Part shown: piece by piece, positions 46,089-58,663 of the stretch | Layout of the letters: every line of letters starts with the position of its first letter | Position numbering within the stretch: position 1 is the first letter of the stretch | NCBI GenBank assembly: GCA_028673005.1 | Contig: CM054114.1 | Span: 22,104,880 to 22,168,879, forward strand | DNA: 64,000 nucleotides | Reading direction: 5' to 3' | Source: Tanypteryx hageni | Lineage: Eukaryota; Arthropoda; Insecta; Odonata; Petaluridae | Notes under the pieces: model-generated | Told to the model about the DNA's origin: nothing | Databases searched by the model: none | What the model saw: the letters and a program-made list of their open reading frames with translations, nothing else | Translations under genes and position numbers: made by a program

Positions 46089-47428
46089 CCTGTGACTTTA
46101 TGCAACACACCACGACTTGATAAAATTGTACGGTTTGGAACGAACGCGCTCCACACTGGCAGACTTGCCCGTACACCGTGCAAAAATCAAGCGGTGACAG
46201 ATTTCACTCGTTCCAGTCAATTCTTCCAGGTTTCTCTTCCACGCTCTCCGTTTTACTCGTACAGTTTTAACCGTACGGTTAAAACTGATGGAAAAAACCA
46301 AGTGTGTGGAGCGACCTTTAGCAAGAGCATCCAGCTGAGGCGGTATTTCTTTCGTACAATGCCATCGACCTTTACTACAAATCCCTTCGCAGGAAAAGCG
46401 CCAGATGCATATCCGATCTTTAACATTCTCACTCTTATGATCCCGAAACTGATTCGGTTTAGGGGATTGTATTCGAAAACCAGAATTTCCTCCCTCTTCG
46501 TATTAGCATTCATGTTAATTTTGAAACATAGAACAGCTCTTAAAATCAGTTCTCTTTTGCCTTTCGTTGGAAGAGGATCGTTCTGTTCGTAAGGTGTGCG
46601 TAAAGTGTGTTAAACCTTGAAGAAAGAAAATATTTTTTTTTCATTCTGTGGCAAAGATTATTTTCTCGACGAGGTAGTCTTTCAACGAGAAAAAAAGAGC
46701 ATGCTAGGTGTCAATTTTTAAATTCACATAATTAAGTGTCATATAACATTTGTTTCGATTTCTCTGCGAAAATAAGATGCCTCTTTCTTGGTTTGTTTTC
46801 ATAAATCACATTTTTTGGTATTTTACATCTAAGCATAAACATTTAAAGAAAGATTGAGTTCGAAGCTTAATCCCTGAATATTATAGCAAATTATCATTTT
46901 AAACTATAAAACCTATTAAATTTTCATTATTTCTAAAGAGGGATTTAATAGTTTTTGGCTGGATTTTTCCGACTTAATAACGTGTTTTCCGCACCTCAAC
47001 TTGTCTTTCGAATGGCCCGATTTTTAAACAAAATTGTTTAACACTCAAAATTTTAATTGGAATATTTCCAGAGATACTGTTTATCTATGATTTTTCGATT
47101 GCTTTGTGAATTGTAATAAAGATTGTAATATCTTGAGGGGTGTTTGGGTGTTGACGAATCGCGGCCGTCGAGTGTAGAGACGGTATTTGGCGTTGTATTG
47201 TAGCGTGTTTATATTGTCGTTTAAGTCTATCTTGGCGTAAAAATTTTTAATGCAGAACTTTATAGGTTAAAATATTGATTTAAAAATTTTATGGAGACGG
47301 CAACGCCGTCAGTTATACCGCGGGTCTTTCTTCCCCCGCGTTTCATTGAAAGAAATGCCGAGAAAAACATGCATGTTGCGAAATGTGTGTTTTAGTCACT
47401 CCAGTTAGTATCGAGCGTTAAATACTTG
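46089..47428. other. Non-coding stretch
   Basis: No gene. Frames at 46077-46592 and 46253-46513 overlap on opposite strands around a small palindrome (46262-46287) and have no known domain. Confidence 0.5.
46262..46287. repeat. Perfect 26-bp palindrome
   Basis: The half-site CAGTTTTAACCGT is followed immediately by its reverse complement. A related but broken version occurs at 44167-44186. It could be a binding site or a relic of joined inverted repeats. Confidence 0.85.
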
Positions 47429-49408
47429 TGTCTTAGCGCATAACCTCCCGTGATCGACAGATAACGCCCTCTTTCGACGAACACGCTGACTGAAAACAAA
47501 CCGCGAAAGACCAGCTCATTTTCGGACGGGATCAAAATGTTTGCACATTTTGAAGGATAATTTGTGGACGTCCGCCAGAGAAGGGCCCACTTTGTCGGTA
47601 TGGAGTTATGAATGCAGCAGTATTTTGTGATAAATTACTAGTAAAATAAAAGAAAAATCCCACTTCTATGTTGAAAAATAAATTTTTTATTGAATATCAC
47701 AGACATAGTTCCCTCTAATTTTTTCCATCAGTGCGCGGAATGAATATCGCTTTGCGCGTCTGTATTACGCTGTTGCGGGAATGGTCTCCATACAAAATTA
47801 ATGAATATTACTTGGTAATTTTCGCGCGTGCCTGCCATCCACCTAAAAGGTGACTTGCAGGGTATAATGTAGATGTAGATGAAGGTTTGTCACTGCCAAC
47901 GGAATAAGTGGATCCGTGATGTGAGAACTTATCAGTGCCAGTTGTCTTTTTTGACGACTGTTTTTGTGTATTCGTGAATCTTCATATTTTTGAGCGAGTT
48001 TTACGGACGGAAATATCCTCTGCAATTAATTTAGATTGACTGTACATACGTGAGCATTAAGCACTTTGTGTGATCGGTCACTTTCCCTCTAACCTGCGTG
48101 CGTTCGCGGCCGCTTACGACATAAATATGTGCCCCGTAAAGCTTCTTCTTTACTGCTCACTTTATTTCACGCCGGTTTCCATTTTTGTTGTTCAAAAATA
48201 TTGCGCGCACAGCAAAGTTTATCCCACCCAATAGTGAAAAAATTAGACGGTGTTATTAATCGATTAGAGAATTAACAAATTAGAGAATTATTTTAGTCAT
48301 CGGTTATAGCGCGGTTGTCTTATAACGCGGGTCAGAACCCCTCTCCCGAAAACCCGCGTTTAAGCGGGGAGCGGTGTCTGTACCAATGGATTTATCGTAC
48401 AATAAAACTTGTGCAAATATTCTTCAGATTTGCAAAAGGAAAGTTTCGTATTTATATTGTAGAATTATAGCTTCATATATTAAAAAATGATATTAATTAA
48501 AAATTCCTTTTATCCTTAGTGCTTTGATGTTTCTTTTTCGTAACTTTAGTACAAATAGGAAAAATAAATGCCGTAAAAGTTGCAGTAATTAGAAACCCGT
48601 GATTATCTCTTATTTTGTTAAAAATATAATTAAGTATATGTTTAATCCATTTTTTCTTTAAACCAATCCAAGTTCGACAGATTAAGGTCAGTCATCTCTA
48701 AATTTAATTTTAAAATCACAACAGCTTGCAAGCATAAAAGTTTATATACATGTGTTATATTACTGGAAATGGAGATGATCTCGCCGAGTCGCTCAATAAT
48801 AATCTTTCAGTACTTTTTTCTATAATTGCTTTTTAATATGTGATTCAGAAATTATTTTCCGAATTTTTACCCTATCGTTTGAGAAATTTGTTATAACAGT
48901 CAGGAATGTTTTCCATAAAGCGATTTTCATATCTATAAATTTGATTTAATGTAATGATTATTTATTGTTATTTATGTTTGTTATTCAGTTGCTTATTTTT
49001 CCACTTCACGCGCGAAAATCACCAAGTAATATTCATTAATTTTGTATGGAGACCATTCCCTCAACAGCGTAATACAGACGCGCAAAGCGATATTCATTCC
49101 GCGCACTGATGGAAAAAATTAGAGGGAACTATGTCTGTGATATTCAATAAAAAATTTATTTTTCAACATAGAAGTGGGATTTTTCTTTTATTTCACTCGT
49201 AATTTATCACAGAATACTGCTGCATTCATAACTCCATACCGACAAAGTGGGCCCTTCTCTGGCGGACGTCCACAAATTATCCTTCAAAATGTGCAAACAT
49301 TTTGATCCCGTCCGAAAATGTGCTGGTCTTTCGCGGTTTGTTTTCAGTCAGCGTGTTCGTCGAAAGAGGGCGTTATCTGTCGATCACGGGAGGTTATGCG
49401 ATAAGACA
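47429..49408. repeat. Long inverted repeat, 402-bp arms
   Basis: Bases 47429-47830 and 49007-49408 are inverted copies with only scattered differences, around a 1176-bp centre. Each arm contains CGCATAACCTCCCGTGATCG, the family C start GTGGACGTCCGCCAGAGAAG, and a transposon-like end TAGTTCCCTCTAATTTTTTC. No direct duplication flanks the whole unit. The centre (47831-49006) is AT-rich, contains another TTCCCTCTAACCTGCG end at 48083, and has no gene. This is either a fold-back transposon or a recent inverted segmental duplication. Confidence 0.85.
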
Positions 49409-50116
49409 TTTTGGTTAAGAGAGGGGAATGGAAACTAGAAGAGTAGATAGTGAAAGAATGCGCGTGCGTCATCCAACTGGCATCCCGCCAGTGACTCCAG
49501 AACATGCAATTCTCGAATCGTAGAAAGAAGAAATACAAGAAAATATGAAGTGGGGAGAGACAGAAAGGGAGAGAAAGAGGACGAACTAAAGTGTGCAGTC
49601 GGTCTGGGATATTCAGACACGGCGAAACGCCGTTTTGAAAAGGACAAAATGCCGAAAAGAAAACCATCTCCTATAAATTAGGTCTTTTGTAATCTCGAAC
49701 ATTTTGTCCCTGTCAAAGGTTAATTGTGTGATAATGGAAGATAGGAGAAGCGAATGCCGTTTGTAAATACGCGTAAAAGAAACCAGGGAGGTGAAATTCT
49801 GGAGGAATCTCGTTTAAGTCACAACCTTAGCGAAAACGCGGTTTCATAACCACCATAGAAGCTGCATATTGCGTAGATACCAGGAGAAATATGGAAAGAT
49901 GTAAACAACGGAAAGTATGCTTCCATTACAACTAATTAAGCAACAGCTTTAACTGAGAGGTCGACCTGAAGGCTTACATAAGAGAAAACCTGAACACTGC
50001 TTAATTTACCAATCATAACATAAATAAAATGCGTACATTGTATTTGCTTCGTCCGTCGTGGTCAGGAGATTCTCTGCTGAACGTATTTATGTGAAATTTG
50101 TTATTTAAGATTTTTA
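49409..50116. other. Non-coding stretch
   Basis: A GA-rich part lies at 49500-49590. The opposing frames at 49344-49667 and 49247-49438 have no known motif. Confidence 0.5.
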
Positions 50117-50603
50117 TGCGTTCTTTGCACGAAGTGAACGCATATAGGGGAGGTCGTTTCCGTCTGTCCGTCCGTCCGCATGTTAACATTTGGCAACAGC
50201 TGGACGTATTTTGATGAAATTTGGTATTGGGATGTTTAGGTAAAATTGGTCAACCGTTTCCAATTTTGGTTAAATCGGACAATAATTACGACTACTTTAC
50301 ATGATGAACTACATGTACTTTACAATGTTCCTATTGTAACTCGGGAACCGCTGGACGTATTTTGATGAAATTTGTTATTGGGGAGTTTTGCTAAAATTGG
50401 TCGAACGATTCCAATTTTGGTTAAAATCGGCTAATAATAACGACAACTTTACATAAGGACTTAAATGTATTTTATGACGTACCTCACTAGCTTCTCGTTA
50501 AATACTCATCTGAGCGAAAAATATTAAGAATATTGTAAAATCTCAAAGAACGCATTTGGAAACTCTGTGTACTCCGACATGGAGTACACATTTCGAATCT
50601 TGT
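50117..50603 (+). repeat. Dispersed repeat R1, copy with two internal units
   Basis: It starts TGCGTTCTTTGCACGAAGTG with a short CTGTCCGTCCGTCC run. It has two tandem units (near 50185 and 50339), CTCAAAGAACGCATTTGG, and the 3' hairpin GTGTACTCC-GACAT-GGAGTACAC. Similarity to the 11083 copy ends at CTTGT. Confidence 0.68.
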
Positions 50604-50899
50604 TATCATAGCCAATGACGAAAATTACTCTCATTAAAGTCACGTATTTATGGCTGCTACTTAGCTAGAAAAAAACAAAGATGATCCAATAGAACTTATG
50701 ATGCCTACTTTGCATTTAATCATTTATTTAATACTTATATTGGCATTAATAGCTTTAAAGTCATTGCGGATATGTAGCTCTTTGTGTTCCCAAATTTCAT
50801 AATTTAGCGTTATAAAATACTACAAATACATTCGAACGGCATATTAAATTGATCACGCGTATTTGCGCGGCAAAAATAACACGTGTACGTATTAGAATA
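50604..50899. other. AT-rich non-coding stretch
   Basis: Nothing recognised. Confidence 0.5.
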
Positions 50900-51021
50900 C
50901 TAGTAGAAGGCGCTTGCATTCTGCAAGCATATCATCTCACCTTGAAAATACATTCATTTTTCAGACAGATATTTCATCATTAAAAATATTTTTTTAATTC
51001 TAAAGATTTCACCTCCGCAGC
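50900..51021 (-). mobile_element. Helitron 3'-end fragment
   Basis: On the minus strand it ends with the hairpin GCTTGC-AGAAT-GCAAGC and then CTAG (50900-50903) followed by T, as in the copies at 3188 and 25434. Similarity to the family stops at 51021, so only about 120 bp of the 3' end remain. Confidence 0.75.
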
Positions 51022-54000
51022 ACCTCCTCCCCCTTTCCCGCAGGCGATCACATAAATAAACCAAGTACTATTGCCGAGGGAAACCGCCGTCCTCGCCCAG
51101 GACCTTATCTCGTCCCTCCAAAGGGAAGATAAGGCAAACATAAACAAAACTTTCGAGATATTGTTGTTCAGAAAGACGTCAACCAACTGTTTTAATTGTC
51201 ATATATTTCTGAGGTAAGGCCGGGGAAGTGAACCGCAGCCTACGGTGAGCGTACGAGAGATAACTCGGACGATCATAAGGAAAATCAGTATGATTAACGT
51301 GCAACAACAATGATAATAATTATGAAAGCGTTGGTTGAATTCAGAGCTTTGGCGTCCACTTAGAAACCCTTCTTCTGTTGTAAAAAGAGTGTCGGTTGTT
51401 TCACGCGAAATCAATTACTACAACCAGGCCGATCTGCCGCAGAACGACCAACCTTACTAAATTTGTGGGTACACAAACAACCCTTTTCCTCAATATTCCG
51501 CATTCTGAAAAGTCATGATTTATATCCGAAATAGTCATTTAAACCGCCAGAGAGCACACACACTGGTCATAAATAATGATAACAATAATATTTTCTCCTC
51601 CTTTTCACTTTTTGTGGTGATTATGTTATATATTTATTGAATCGTTCAGCCATTAGCAGATTCCTAGAGAATGTTAACGATTATCTCAGATTTGTGCACT
51701 TTCCCGACATTTTTCCAAGCATCCTTGTCTCGTTCTGGAGACGCAAAATTGAAAAAGAAGTGCGGGTTATACGCGAGTAAATGCGACATATTTTCAAAAT
51801 TATTAAACTGCAGCATTTTCCTACTTTTGACAGTTTATCGAGTTCCCCATCAGTTTATCTAAATAGATGCTTATCTACCAATAATTAATGTACTTTATGT
51901 TGTTTTTTAATCACTGACGAATCTTATATTCTTAACCAAACAAATTTTATTTTTTTACAAGTAAAAAAAATTTTAAACTGAAACTTATATTTAGGGGGTG
52001 CGTATTATACATCGGTGAGTCTTGTACACGGGAAAATACGGGTTATGGAGCGTCACGGAGAGATGTGTTGTTATCGGGCAGCTTCGGTCAGCTAATTTCT
52101 GGAGAGACAAGCTCATGTTAAAAATAAACATTTATTAGTACGGAAGGACAGTTCTATACATCAGACCGCAGAGGGGGGAGGGGGAAAGGGCTGGCAGAGG
52201 GGAAAAGATCGATCTGATCGATAAACATGGGAGTGTTTTTTTTTAAAACGCTCGTCTGGTTTTTTCCTTGAAATGTCATCGTGTCAAGGCCGCGTGTGCG
52301 TGTATATCGTGCGTGTAAAACCTAAGCGGCGACGGAACCCGCATCTCCTCGATAACAAAAGGAGCGCCGCTTCCTAGTTACCGGACGATACATCAATCAG
52401 CGCGCAAGGTCATGCACGCGAGTCGACCGTATTTCCTCTGGATAATCCACCTGAGCACGTCCAAATAGTGTTTCAATTCGCGCACTGAAGAAATCGCGGC
52501 ATAATGGTAAAGTAAGTGGAACGGAGGATATAAATATATGTATACATTATATCGTTCAAATTCAATATTCGGTGAGATGTTCGAAGCTTCGCCATTGAAG
52601 AGAGGATAGTAATGCAATGTGCCTCTCGCGGGTGATCGCGGATTTTAATTCCATCGCGGATATGGACGAGTATGGCCGTTTGCGTTACCGTTATTTAGCT
52701 CATTGTAAAATGCCTCGAAGTGCTTCCCGTGATTCAATGATGAATGAAATCGGAAGATGGATGGTTAAAGTCTCGATCCTGGGGACTCGGATTCGAATCC
52801 TGCTTTGGACTCGGTTGTATATGTTGGTCACTTTTATTCTCGATATTCTCAACGTAAAAGGCCCTGATTTTTTTTATTAATGCAACGCAGGTATCCCTCA
52901 AGATACGCCTTTTCGCGAATAGTTCGTGAAAAAATTAAGAACACAAAATTTGAGATACATACGACAGTTGAAATATGAATTTCATTGTCGTTAATTGCTG
53001 TTTTTCTCGATGATATGACTCACATTAATGTTCTCAGCAACAAAGATTAGGCCTCCAAGTGTGATTTTCCCCTTATCCGTGATGTTAAACCCATAAGCGT
53101 GTATTTCTCGGTTATGTTGATTTCCGAGGACATAATATGTACTCATTTAGCGCAGCGTCGCCATACTACGCAAGTGAGCTATAAACCATTTTGAACTGAC
53201 TGGGGCAGAACGAAGGAATGAAAAGAAATAACTAAGATGTAAACACAGACAACAAAGAACCACAGAACTTGGCAAAAGAAATTAATTAACGAACTGCAGG
53301 AGCGCTATTCGAATAGAACTCATAATGAATACGTGGACGCTGGAGGGGTTATAGACTGCTCAAGCTAAATCGTTTTTCATTGCAATATTTGCTATCACTA
53401 TTTTTGTGCATTCAATAACAAACCTCAAGCCGGAAAAGGTGTTTTACGTTGCATCTAAGGGAAAACGGACTATTTCACTTTGAATAAATCTCAAAGTTGA
53501 AAATCACTTTGAAAAAGAACAGCGTGGGTCGGAAATTCCTGCGGCATATTTTTCTACATTAAAATAAATTATCAAAGACTGAGACTACTTATGATAGCAA
53601 GTATTTAACCTAGGTGAAAATGATCTCTTCATATTTTAGTAGTTTTGGCTTTTATATTTTAATTGTTGTTTAAAATGTAATTATTATTTGCGTGAACTAT
53701 GCTCGATCCTCGGCGTATCTCGAGGGAATCCTGTATTCAGATAACGATAACGGCATTTGGAATGAAACGAGTAATCGCGTTAATTTTGACGAAACTTGAA
53801 AAATCTAATCATTTTCCAGAAAGCAAAGGACGACAAATTATCGACTTTTTTTCGACGTGACGCGAAAAAATGAAGCGATTGGCGTAAAAATGATCGTGGA
53901 GGAAGATTCAGCGACAAGAATCGCACGTATCGATGCGAGGCAATCGATCACTGTCAGTCACCATCGTGGTGCGATATGGTGCCTGAAAGACGTCTCTCGA

Positions 54001-55138
54001 TCTAATAAGAAAGATGTGGAACCAATTGCTAATGACATATAATCCGTTGCGTGCAGATGAGATTACGAGGCTGATGTTTTATGTCAGGATAAGGAAAAGA
54101 ATAAAGAAACTAGTGAAAATAGGTTTTTCATCCGATGGCCAAAAGCTCGAGTTAGAGATAAAAGGAGATTGAATCTCGGCAGAACCAAATATTTCATACT
54201 GACCGCCGTTTAAACAAAAGTTGATTTTTAACGCGAGGATTCAAGAGTTTTGGATTGGTTAGAAAGCATTGTTTGTGTCACGGGTCAATTCTGCGTAACC
54301 AATTAAAAAATTTCCATTTTTTATGCGTGTAAGTAAATAATCATTTGAATGAAAACACTGGCAACGAAACGTCCTAAATCCTTTTGCACAATATTAAAAA
54401 TTTCAGGATCTCGCCAAACATGACGAATATTACTTAATGTTCACTTTTAAAACTACTGGTTATGCGCTATTATTAAATTTTGAAAAGAAAATTTAAAAAG
54501 CGAAGCAAATTTATATATTCTGCCGTGAAACGTGCGATGAAGTTTAGCACAACAAAGGCATTCGATACGCAAAAACTCGATTTCCATTCGCATTCCAGCA
54601 AAACAAATGCTTTTTGCGCTTTCCCTCAACAGAAACATACGAGCGAGTTACAAATTCATGAGCTCGCAGGCCCGAGTCCCTTTCATGGGAGCATTTATGA
54701 ACTCAGAGGAAATCTAAAATACACATCAGTTCTCGCGGGTAAATCTTTATTCCGATGCTGCAAATATCCCCTGTAAATTTATAGCCTTTATGAGCGCTGC
54801 TACGGCAGGTGAACTAAATATTATATCTGGACAACCACATATTCCCAGTAATGACTTGGAGTGCAATTATTCTTCTCCCATAGAGAAGCTATTTATTTTC
54901 GACCGAAATGCACCCGCGGGTCCAATTACATTGCATTGCATAACAACGTCTCGAATAAGTTCGAACGCCTCTCAAAGAATTCCTTTTTCCGTGGAACGCA
55001 CGAATGTTTTGAAACCTTTCCGTAATGATTTACTGCTTCTCCCAAACACCCCTTAAACACACGAGCCACCCACATCTGTTCCGAACTATTTGTTTAAGAG
55101 AGCACGCAAGATTCCACCGAACAGTACACATGGTTTTA
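51022..55138. other. Non-coding stretch
   Basis: About 4 kb without a recognised gene. A CpG-richer part lies at 52270-52480. A tRNA-like relic may lie at 52749-52835. Frames at 52617-52880, 53857-54042, 54480-54776 and 54790-55056 have no recognisable domain. Confidence 0.45.
52749..52835 (+). repeat. Possible tRNA-like SINE relic
   Basis: GGATTCGAATCC (52789-52800) is a perfect B-box type sequence, preceded by ATGGTTAAAG and followed by GGTCACTTTTATT. The element at 10525 also has GGTCACTTTATT after its B box. The A box and acceptor stem are not convincing. Confidence 0.3.
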
Positions 55139-57330
55139 AGAAAGGAGAGAAGGGGAGAGAGAGAGAGGGAGAGAGGGGGAGGAGAGAGAGGGGGAGGAGA
55201 GAAGAGGGGAGAGGGGAGGGAGAGGAGGGAAAGAGGGGGTAGAGGGGGGGAAGAGGTGGTAAAGAGGGAGAATAGGGAGGGGGAGAGAGGGGGGAGAGAG
55301 ATAGGGGGGAGAGAGACAGGGGGGGAGAGAGGGGGGGAGAGAGGGGGGATAGAGGGGGAGGGGGGGGTAGAGGGAGAGGGTGGGGAGGGGGAAGATTGGG
55401 GAGAGGGGGGAAGAGGAAGAAAGAGAGGGAAGAGAGAGGAAGAGAGATATAGAGGTGGAAGAAGGAGGCAGAGAGGGAGAGAGGAAAAGAGTGAGAAAGT
55501 GCTAACGAGGAGTAGGCGTGGCCTGTAGGGAAGGAGGGGGTCGTTGATAAGGCGGATACGATTAATAGATAGAGATGATGAGAGGGAAGAGAGAGAGAGG
55601 TAGATAAAAGAGAGAGAGAGAGGATAATGGAAGCATTCACGATGTATCACATCCTCGTCATGGTTAAGTATCAAGTCCCTCTTTCCTTTCATTTTCGTGA
55701 AACTTTATTCAGTCGTCCGAAGTCCCCATGGCCCAAACGCACGATCCTTGCATTCGAAACTCATTCCCTTCCAAAGGGCCCTTCCTGAAGCACCAGTTTC
55801 CACGGCAACGGAGGGAAGAGGGAAAGGGTACAAAGGCGGTCCTTATCAATGCGGACAGAGGAAGGGACGGAGGGAAGAGGGAGAAGGGAGGAAAGAGAAG
55901 GGAGAAGGGAGGAGGGAAGAGGAAGCAGGGAAGAGGGAGAAGGGAGGAAAGAGAAGGGAGAAGGGAGGAGGGAAGAGGAAGGAGTTAAGAGGGAGAAGGG
56001 AAGAGGGAGGGAAGAAGGGTGGGAGGCATGGAGGGAGGGAAGAAGGGGGAAGTGATATTATAGGGAAAGAGAGGAGAGGATGGGAGAGAGCGGAAGAGGA
56101 GTGAAGAGTAACAGAATGGGTATGAAGAGGGATGAGAGAGAAATAGAGAAATACCAATGGAAAGAAATATTACTATTGTAAAATTCAAGAAGAAAAACGC
56201 AGCAACAGATGTATGCGGATACGAAAGAGTTATGGGTGGAAGAGCCATCGGATTAGCAATGAAATGTGATTGGGATGAGAGGATCAGAGGCAGTGGGAAG
56301 AGGGAGTGGGAAGAGGGAGTAGGAATAGGGAGTGGGAAGAGGGAGGAGGAAGTGGGAAGAGGGAGAGGAGGAGGGAGTGGGAAGAGGTAGAGAAAAGCGG
56401 AGAGCACATTCTCTAAGTGGATCTCTAATGAAATGAAAGGCGCGGGACGAATGGAATCGGATTTTGGAGCGGAATCGAAATAGCGGAGAGTTTGTGGATC
56501 TCGAAGAGAAAGAGAAAGAGAGAGAAAGAGAGAAAGGGAGAGAAAGAGAGAGAGAAAGAGAGAGAAATAGAGAGAAAGAGAGTGAAAGAGAGAAAAAGAG
56601 AGAGTTAGAGAAAGAGGGAGGGAGGGAGAGGGACAGACAGACAAACGACTTTATTTAGGCGAAATTGAGATTATATAGTTATTTATAACATTTAACCCTT
56701 TTTTCATATAATTACAATATTTACATAGTAAAAATTAATTAATTGCGTATGAATTACAATACAATACATCTTAATTACAAGTTAATTATATATTGTTAAT
56801 AGATCATAACGCATTACCAAAGAATTTTGTTAGTTTTGTGGGTCGAAAAAACTGTGTATCTGCTTTGCAACAAAAAAAATGTCCCATTGCGGAAAACATC
56901 TACGAAGAGAAGAGAGGTGTAAAAACCGCGAAGGAAGAGGGAAGGAGAGGGAGGAATAGAGAGGTAGGAAGAGAGGAAGGAATAGAGAGGGAACGATAGG
57001 GTGAGAGGCGCTCCTGATGTGGTAGTGGGCATCGAATGGGAGGTCGCAGAGAAAATTCGGATTAAGGATAACAGAGAAAGAGGAAAAAGAGGTGAGAGGA
57101 TGAGTATGTATTGATGGAGAGGGAAAGAGGTTCAAAAGTGAAAGGCAGGACTAGTATATAACGTTAAAGGATTTCCCGAACGGTTCTTTACGACTAGGAG
57201 AAATAAATGAGGCGCGTTCACGGAGGAGGTGAGTGTGAGAGAGGTAAGGCACCGAGGAGATATGAAGGGCGTTAGGAGAGAGGGTTTGGAGAGCAAATGA
57301 AGAGGTAAAGATTAAAGGAGAGAGAGGGAG
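55139..57330. repeat. Polypurine domain with GA/GGGA microsatellites
   Basis: Purine-rich on the plus strand, strongest at 55139-55500, 55860-56060, 56285-56400, 56505-56640 and 56920-57000, with ordinary AT-rich gaps at 56110-56280 and 56640-56920. Frames up to 220 codons on the minus strand (55030-55692) are Ser/Pro/Leu-rich and compositional. Confidence 0.85.
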
Positions 57331-58088
57331 TGACGTGAATTCGGAGGACTAGGAAAGGTCAGACTGGCAATGTGGGAGGCGGTATCCATGGAAACGTGGA
57401 TTCGGAGCTAATTTAAGCGTATGCGATTTCCAGAACCATCCGTTATATTGACTTGTCAATTTTAAATGCGCATCTCAGAAAAAGGAGATGCAAAATTTCC
57501 TGCGAGATTCATCCGAGATAAAACGTTATTCAGCAATTTGTAAAGCATTTCCAAAAATTCAGATAAAAACAGCGACATTAAAACATTGTTTTTGGTGACC
57601 TCGAGTTTACGAAAACGAAGCATGCTTTGAATACCAAGGAAAATAAAATCTTGTTCAAACTTCACCGAGTATAATATAGTCGAATTTGGCCCAGCGCGTG
57701 TATCCCCGACGCGGATGTTTTTATACGCGGTTAAATAAATGCCACACTTGCTTGACCAACGCGCATAGCATTTTGTTATGCTCAGTCTTGAATTGTGCAC
57801 TCACAGAATGGGAGACTGAGAAAATATTTAATGATATTTTTAAAAAATTCTTTTTCATTGACTTAATTACTCTCCGTGAACATTTTTTTGTTAAATCGTC
57901 TTCATTATGCAAAAAATATTTAAAATAACCCTTTAAATATCCCGCGAAAACGGCATCCTGGTTGGAGAGAGAGTAGTAAGGGGTACGTGACGTCATCGCA
58001 TGCCACTCGTTTAAACGTACTACGACCGTACTGAAAGCACGCGGTTTTGATACTTCGTCCTGTTGCTTTTCCTGATATCGTAGCTAAA
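57331..58088. other. Non-coding stretch, upstream of the THAP frame
   Basis: No gene recognised at 57331-57960. The last 130 bases are CpG-richer and contain a CRE-type octamer, so this could be the 5' region of the THAP gene. Confidence 0.4.
57988..57995. promoter_or_regulatory. CRE-type octamer upstream of THAP start
   Basis: TGACGTCA is the palindromic CREB/ATF site; it lies 93 bases before the THAP ATG. The same octamer also occurs at 15751-15758 and 59863-59870, so chance occurrence is possible. Confidence 0.25.
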
Positions 58089-58358
58089 ATGGAGAATGTG
58101 GAACATAAGAAGGGTTATAAGTATTGTCTGGTACCTCAGTGCTTAAATGAAATGATTAAAACCCCGAGAAAATTGTTCTTCTCGCTACCGAGCTCCTTGG
58201 GAAGAAACAAGAAGCGGAGAATATTGTTGAAAGCCATGAGGAGATACGCATCTGATATATCGAAACGTACAACTGCATTTGTCAGCGAAGATCATTTTAA
58301 TCTAAGTACTAGTTATATGTATATACGTAATTTTATTGCTTCGTATTTTAGTTTATGA
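58089..58358 (+). CDS. THAP-domain protein, first exon or degraded copy
   Basis: THAP domains are zinc-dependent DNA-binding modules found in host factors and P-element-type transposases. From the ATG (AAAATGG context) the 89-residue frame reads KYCLVPQC, with the first Cys pair at about residues 14 and 19. Then come IKTPRKLFFSLP with the usual Pro, RRILLKAMRR, and VSEDHFNL near residue 74. The last Cys of the C2CH set, normally in the CEDHF motif, is Ser (AGC), and the Trp usual before the RR segment is absent. The frame ends soon after with no clear splice donor. It resembles an arthropod THAP family whose members continue for several hundred residues. I infer a non-functional copy, though an intact exon of a diverged gene is possible. 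Confidence 0.6.
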   Translation: MENVEHKKGYKYCLVPQCLNEMIKTPRKLFFSLPSSLGRNKKRRILLKAMRRYASDISKRTTAFVSEDHFNLSTSYMYIRNFIASYFSL

Positions 58359-58663
58359 CTTATGTCGGCATTACATTGACATGATGCATATATTTCTGGA
58401 GAGTGATGTTAAAAGGATAAATTATATTTTTATATTTCAAAGATTAGCATATATATTTTAACAAAACCTCCATAATGCAGTATAACTATTCTAAGTACGT
58501 AAGATTAAACTTACGGAAATCGTTGGTCTATGGGTTTATTAAGCAAATAATTACTGTTGCAGTGCATATATTTAAGTACCAAGTTTTTAAGCAAATACTT
58601 TTACAAATGTTACATATTAAGTTAGTTCTGTAATTTATATATTTTAATAAATTTGTTCCCATA
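58359..58663. other. AT-rich non-coding stretch
   Basis: Nothing recognised between the two converging reading frames. Confidence 0.5.

Noticed and set aside
55025..56658. Several overlapping frames of 135-220 codons
   Set aside because: Polypurine composition; no codon-like bias or known domain.
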